Source of the DNA: Bacteroidaceae bacterium
GTDB taxonomy: Bacteria > Bacteroidota > Bacteroidia > Bacteroidales > Bacteroidaceae
Direction of reading: 5' to 3'
NCBI GenBank assembly: GCA_011959205.1
Contig: BLLV01000171.1
Location: 1 to 55,877 of the forward strand
Length of the DNA stretch: 55,877 nucleotides
Below the pieces are notes generated by a model. The model saw only the letters and a list, made by a program, of their open reading frames with translations. It had not been told where the DNA came from and did not search any database. Positions 53,537 to 55,877 of the stretch are shown here, in pieces (positions within the stretch are counted from its first letter, which is position 1; each line of letters starts with the position of its first letter). The position numbers and the translations under genes are program-made.

Positions 53537-53582
53537 GCACACTTATCTGTTAAAGGCCCTTTTCTTAACAGTATAACTGTGC
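53537..53582 (-). terminator. Terminator between zapA and rny
   Basis: GCACA/TGTGC and CTGTTAA/TTAACAG form a stepped hairpin followed on the - strand by a run of eight T. It lies 25 bp after the zapA stop. Confidence 0.8.
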
Positions 53583-53606
53583 GTGAATATCTTCAAATCT
53601 AAACGA

Positions 53607-53903
53607 TTACTCTCTGTTGCTGATTTGTTTTTCTATTTCTTTGGTCAGCTCCTGCAATTTTTCCTGATAAGGTGCAGTGTCATTTCTGTCTTTCATAGAA
53701 ATATTTTCAAAAGCTAACTCCAGCGCAGCCATTGCCCAATGCCTTGCAGGCCTGAAATCGGGGTAATAACTACGGTATTTGTTTAGTTTATTGTCAATCT
53801 GCTTGGCAGCGTCCCTGTATAACTGTTCGTCTTCGCGACGGATAGTCATCGGGTATCGTTCGTTGTCAATCAGTAGATGTATCTTCATCATATCGTCCAT
53901 CAT
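53607..53903 (-). CDS. zapA: Cell division protein ZapA
   Basis: This 98-residue protein opens MMDDMMKIHLLIDNERYPMT, followed by IRREDEQLYRDAAKQIDNKL and a C-terminal coiled coil (YQEKLQELTKEIEKQISN). This is the ZapA pattern, a small globular head plus coiled coil that bundles FtsZ filaments at the division site. The spacing of ATG codons (MMDDMM) leaves the exact start uncertain by five codons. It follows a coiled-coil gene on the same strand by 26 bp. Confidence 0.87.
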   Translation of the reverse strand: MMDDMMKIHLLIDNERYPMTIRREDEQLYRDAAKQIDNKLNKYRSYYPDFRPARHWAMAALELAFENISMKDRNDTAPYQEKLQELTKEIEKQISNRE

Positions 53904-53929
53904 ACTATCGTTTTATTGTTCAACTTGTT

Positions 53930-54223
53930 TTATTCGTTTAATAAAGCGATGCATTTGTCGACTTCACGCACAAGCCTTGACAATCGTTGCTTTGTATCAC
54001 TGATATCTTTATCGTGAATACTGATTGTCCGGGCCATTTTTAAATTGGTGTACATGACTTCTAATTCTTTCCGGCTATTCTTCAATTGTCTCACCTCATC
54101 GTTCTTTTCGGCGAGAAGTTGCTTTAATTTGGCATTTTCATGTCTCAATTCATCATGTAGATACATAAAATGCCTCAGTTTTATTTCGAAAATATTTAAT
54201 AGCTTTTTGTCTTCTTCAGTCAT
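53930..54223 (-). CDS. Coiled-coil protein, possible ZapB-like partner
   Basis: The start is taken at MTEEDKKLLNIFEIKL (54223), 97 residues; the open frame extends 14 codons into a hydrophobic stretch that overlaps the promoter. The protein is almost wholly helical with heptads (LHDELRHENAKLKQLLAEKN, then DEVRQLKNSRKELEVM). It resembles ZapB-like division proteins in size and composition and lies directly before zapA, so a joint role at the Z-ring is plausible. No sequence motif proves it. Confidence 0.72.
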   Translation of the reverse strand: MTEEDKKLLNIFEIKLRHFMYLHDELRHENAKLKQLLAEKNDEVRQLKNSRKELEVMYTNLKMARTISIHDKDISDTKQRLSRLVREVDKCIALLNE

Positions 54224-54242
54224 TTTATACCAAAATTGTACA

Positions 54243-54250
54243 CAAATATA
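54243..54250 (-). promoter_or_regulatory. -7 promoter element for the zap genes
   Basis: On the - strand TATATTTG fits TAnnTTTG and lies 19 bp before ATG 54223. The position supports that start over the longer frame. Confidence 0.55.
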
Positions 54251-54392
54251 AAGGATTGGGAGCAAACATGAAAATATTTCGTCTTAAATTTATCGTCTAT
54301 CGCTTAAAAAACTTTTTTGATGTCTTTATTAGTTGTTTTTTTATGTCTGTTCTAATATGATTTTTTTACTGCCTGTATCTGTTGGGAAGTAT

Positions 54393-54755
54393 TTACCGTT
54401 TTAATGTTTTATAGGATAAGATGTGGCAGGTGGTACCGATAGCAATGACCAGGAACAGGATTCTTGTCCAAAGGTAGGGGAGTGTCCAAATGGCGCAATA
54501 GCTTAAAGTAATCCATATTAATGATACAGAAACGACTTTGGCGTGTAAAGGAATTGCTTTACTCTCACGGAAATTGCGGATGTAGCTTCCTAAATATTTT
54601 TGCCGAATGAGCCAATGGTATAAATGTGGTGAACTACGGAAATACATGGTAGCTGTTAGTAATAAAAAAGGGGTGGTAGGCAGTAAAGGAAGAAATATGC
54701 CGATAATGCCTAGTATGAGTGATATTGTTCCTACAACAGTATATAGTGCTTTCAT
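54393..54755 (-). CDS. YbaN-like DUF454 membrane protein
   Basis: This 120-residue protein has three to four membrane spans: TVVGTISLILGIIGIFLPLL, then PTTPFLLLTATMYFRSSPHL, and two C-terminal spans. The signature LPLLPTTPFLLL with WLIRQKYLGSYIRNF is characteristic of DUF454 (YbaN). Function is unknown. A TATATTTG element on the - strand (54768-54761) lies only 5 bp from the start codon, so the transcript may have almost no leader. Confidence 0.88.
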   Translation of the reverse strand: MKALYTVVGTISLILGIIGIFLPLLPTTPFLLLTATMYFRSSPHLYHWLIRQKYLGSYIRNFRESKAIPLHAKVVSVSLIWITLSYCAIWTLPYLWTRILFLVIAIGTTCHILSYKTLKR

Positions 54756-54823
54756 GGATGCAAATATAGATCAAAAAACGAAAAAATGCTGTGTCCTTTT
54801 TATATTATTCTTTTTTTATGGTG

Positions 54824-54831
54824 TATCTTTG
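54824..54831 (+). promoter_or_regulatory. -7 promoter element for queD-queE
   Basis: TATCTTTG fits TAnnTTTG, 60 bp before the queD start, giving a leader of about 55 bases. Confidence 0.5.
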
Positions 54832-54891
54832 TGCTCTGTAACACCGAGGTGACATCAGGTGTGAATTCTTTCTTATTTATAATTGAATGTT

Positions 54892-55224
54892 ATGTATACA
54901 GTGATTAAACGAATGGAAATTTCAGCTTCTCATAGCTTGAAGCTGTCGTATGGAAGTAAATGTGAGAATTTGCACGGTCACAATTGGATTATTACCGTTT
55001 ATTGTCGTTCTGAAGTCTTGAACGAGGATGGTATGGTGGTAGATTTCACGCATATCAAGGAAACGGTGATGGGGCGTTTGGATCACCGGAATTTGAATGA
55101 GGTTGTTTCTTTTAATCCTACAGCCGAAAATATTGCGCGCTGGGTATGTGAGCAGATTCCTGCTTGTTTCAAAGTCGAAGTCCGTGAGTCGGAAGGAAAT
55201 ACCGTTATCTATGAGAAGGATTAA
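54892..55224 (+). CDS. queD: 6-carboxytetrahydropterin synthase
   Basis: The start is ATG 54892 (MYTVIKRMEISASHSL); a TTG 9 bp upstream only extends the frame. At 110 residues it has the PTPS/QueD fold with zinc-binding histidines in SASHSL and NLHGHNW, the catalytic Cys in GSKCENLHGH, and the acidic DHRNLNEV motif. It converts 7,8-dihydroneopterin triphosphate to 6-carboxytetrahydropterin, a step to queuosine. It overlaps queE by 14 bases, which makes the same product pass on to the next enzyme. Confidence 0.93.
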   Translation: MYTVIKRMEISASHSLKLSYGSKCENLHGHNWIITVYCRSEVLNEDGMVVDFTHIKETVMGRLDHRNLNEVVSFNPTAENIARWVCEQIPACFKVEVRESEGNTVIYEKD

Positions 55225-55756
55225 TGAAATATTTTATAGTTTGCAGGGAGAAGGTTATCATACTGGTATGCCTGCTGTTTTTGTGCGTTTTTCCGGATGC
55301 AATTTGAGATGTTCTTTTTGCGATACTAGGCATGAAGAGGGAACATGGATGAGCGATGAGGATATTGTGATGGAAGTGATAAAGTATCCGGCCCGAGTTG
55401 TGATATTGACTGGTGGTGAGCCCGGATTGTGGATTGATGAAAGATTGGTTGACGCCTTGCATCATGAAGGGAAGTATGTTTGTATTGAAACAAATGGCAC
55501 TTGCCTGTTGCCTGAAAATATAGATTGGGTTACTTGTTCTCCTAAAGAAGGGGCGGAACTAAAATTAGACCGTATGGATGAGGTGAAAGTGGTTTATGTG
55601 GGACAAGATGTTTCCGCTTATTTGAATTTGTCTGCCGCTCATTATTTTCTGCAACCTTGTTCTTGCTCTAATACCGGTGAAGTGATTGCTTACATTTTGC
55701 GGCATCCGGAATGGCGGTTGAGCTTGCAGACTCACAAATTATTGCAAATTCCTTAG
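55211..55756 (+). CDS. queE: 7-carboxy-7-deazaguanine synthase
   Basis: The start is taken at MRRINEIFYSLQGEGYHTG (55211), giving 181 residues; the open frame reaches 55097 inside queD without homology. The radical SAM cysteines are in FSGCNLRCSFCDTR (C-x3-C-x2-C). Other signs are VILTGGEPGLW and CIETNGTCLLP. It converts the QueD product to the 7-deazaguanine core, using S-adenosylmethionine. The 14-base overlap with queD points to coupled translation. queC is not in the window. Confidence 0.93.
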   Translation: MRRINEIFYSLQGEGYHTGMPAVFVRFSGCNLRCSFCDTRHEEGTWMSDEDIVMEVIKYPARVVILTGGEPGLWIDERLVDALHHEGKYVCIETNGTCLLPENIDWVTCSPKEGAELKLDRMDEVKVVYVGQDVSAYLNLSAAHYFLQPCSCSNTGEVIAYILRHPEWRLSLQTHKLLQIP

Positions 55757-55774
55757 GAAAGCAGAAGATATAAA

Positions 55775-55822
55775 AAAAAGAAAAGTCATTCGATACCATA
55801 GCGTTGAATGACTTTTCTTTTT
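55775..55822. terminator. Bidirectional terminator between queE and tRNA-Trp
   Basis: AAAAAGAAAAGTCATTC (55775-55791) and GAATGACTTTTCTTTTT (55806-55822) are exact reverse complements. They provide T-runs on both strands, for queE on one side and the tRNA on the other. Confidence 0.88.
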
Positions 55823-55823
55823 G

Positions 55824-55877
55824 CACGGGAGGAGAGGCTCGAACTCCCGACACCCGGTTTTGGAGACCGGTGCTCTA
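55824..55877 (-). tRNA. tRNA-Trp (CCA anticodon), partial at window edge
   Basis: On the - strand the anticodon arm is CCGGT-CTCCAAA-ACCGG with anticodon CCA. The T arm is GGGAG-TTCGAGC-CTCTC and the acceptor 3' strand CTCCCGT is followed by G73. The 3' CCA is not encoded (CAAAAAG follows). The D arm and 5' acceptor strand lie beyond the window edge. Confidence 0.92.

Noticed and set aside
53537..53582. 6S RNA or other small RNA between zapA and rny
   Set aside because: 6S RNA occurs near zapA in some bacteria, but only about 100 bp are available and the only structure is a terminator hairpin with a T-run.

Overview
The window looks like chromosomal DNA from a gut Bacteroidales species, most likely Bacteroides or Phocaeicola. 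This is an inference from content, not from a database match. The supporting signs are a UpxY/UpxZ capsule-control pair, a SusC/SusD polysaccharide utilisation locus (PUL), the BtuB-BtuG style B12 operon, surface lipoproteins with acidic residues after the lipidated Cys, recurrent TAnnTTTG (-7) promoter elements, and the absence of clear Shine-Dalgarno sites.

Positions 1-10.9 kb are most of a capsular polysaccharide operon on the + strand. It holds the tail of upxY, upxZ, a Wzx flippase, a family 2 glycosyltransferase, a Wzy-like polymerase, a DUF4422 glycosyltransferase, a fused cytidylyltransferase/Gfo-Idh oxidoreductase, LicD, an SDR reductase, a second LicD, another glycosyltransferase, and a frameshifted YjbH-like gene. 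The fused enzyme, the reductase and the two LicD proteins suggest that a CDP-activated small alcohol is made and attached to the glycan as a phosphodiester. At 10.9-11.6 kb lie a decayed TonB-receptor tail and hairpin repeats.

Positions 11.6-18.3 kb (- strand) are a cobalamin uptake operon. Its order of transcription is promoter, cobalamin riboswitch, btuB, btuG, btuF, btuC, btuD. A GC-rich palindrome sits between btuF and btuC. A GH35 beta-galactosidase and a small membrane protein follow on the + strand.

Positions 20.9-25.0 kb (- strand) are an aromatic amino acid operon: pheA, an aminotransferase, DAHP synthase/chorismate mutase, tyrA. In front of it is a textbook-like attenuator. A 29-residue leader peptide contains ten consecutive Phe/Tyr codons, followed by a perfect 12-bp terminator whose 5' arm can instead pair with the end of the leader ORF. 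This is the most striking finding in the window. Two decayed small genes and a PatB-type C-S lyase lie beside it.

Positions 26.9-37.7 kb (- strand) are mostly housekeeping and degradative genes: an AI-2E family permease, a TPR protein, a GH84 hexosaminidase, RecQ, RecJ, a C1 peptidase and an M24 aminopeptidase. A patatin-like protein (+) follows.

Positions 38.8-51.8 kb (+ strand) are a PUL: a membrane-anchored DUF6377-type regulator, SusC, SusD, GH3, GH5 and a second GH3, most consistent with a beta-glucan or related beta-glucoside. A hairpin separates susD from the enzyme genes.

Positions 51.9-55.9 kb hold rny, zapA and a coiled-coil partner, a YbaN-like protein, queD and queE, and the 3' part of a tRNA-Trp cut by the window edge. 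No insertion sequence, integrase, CRISPR array or rRNA was found.
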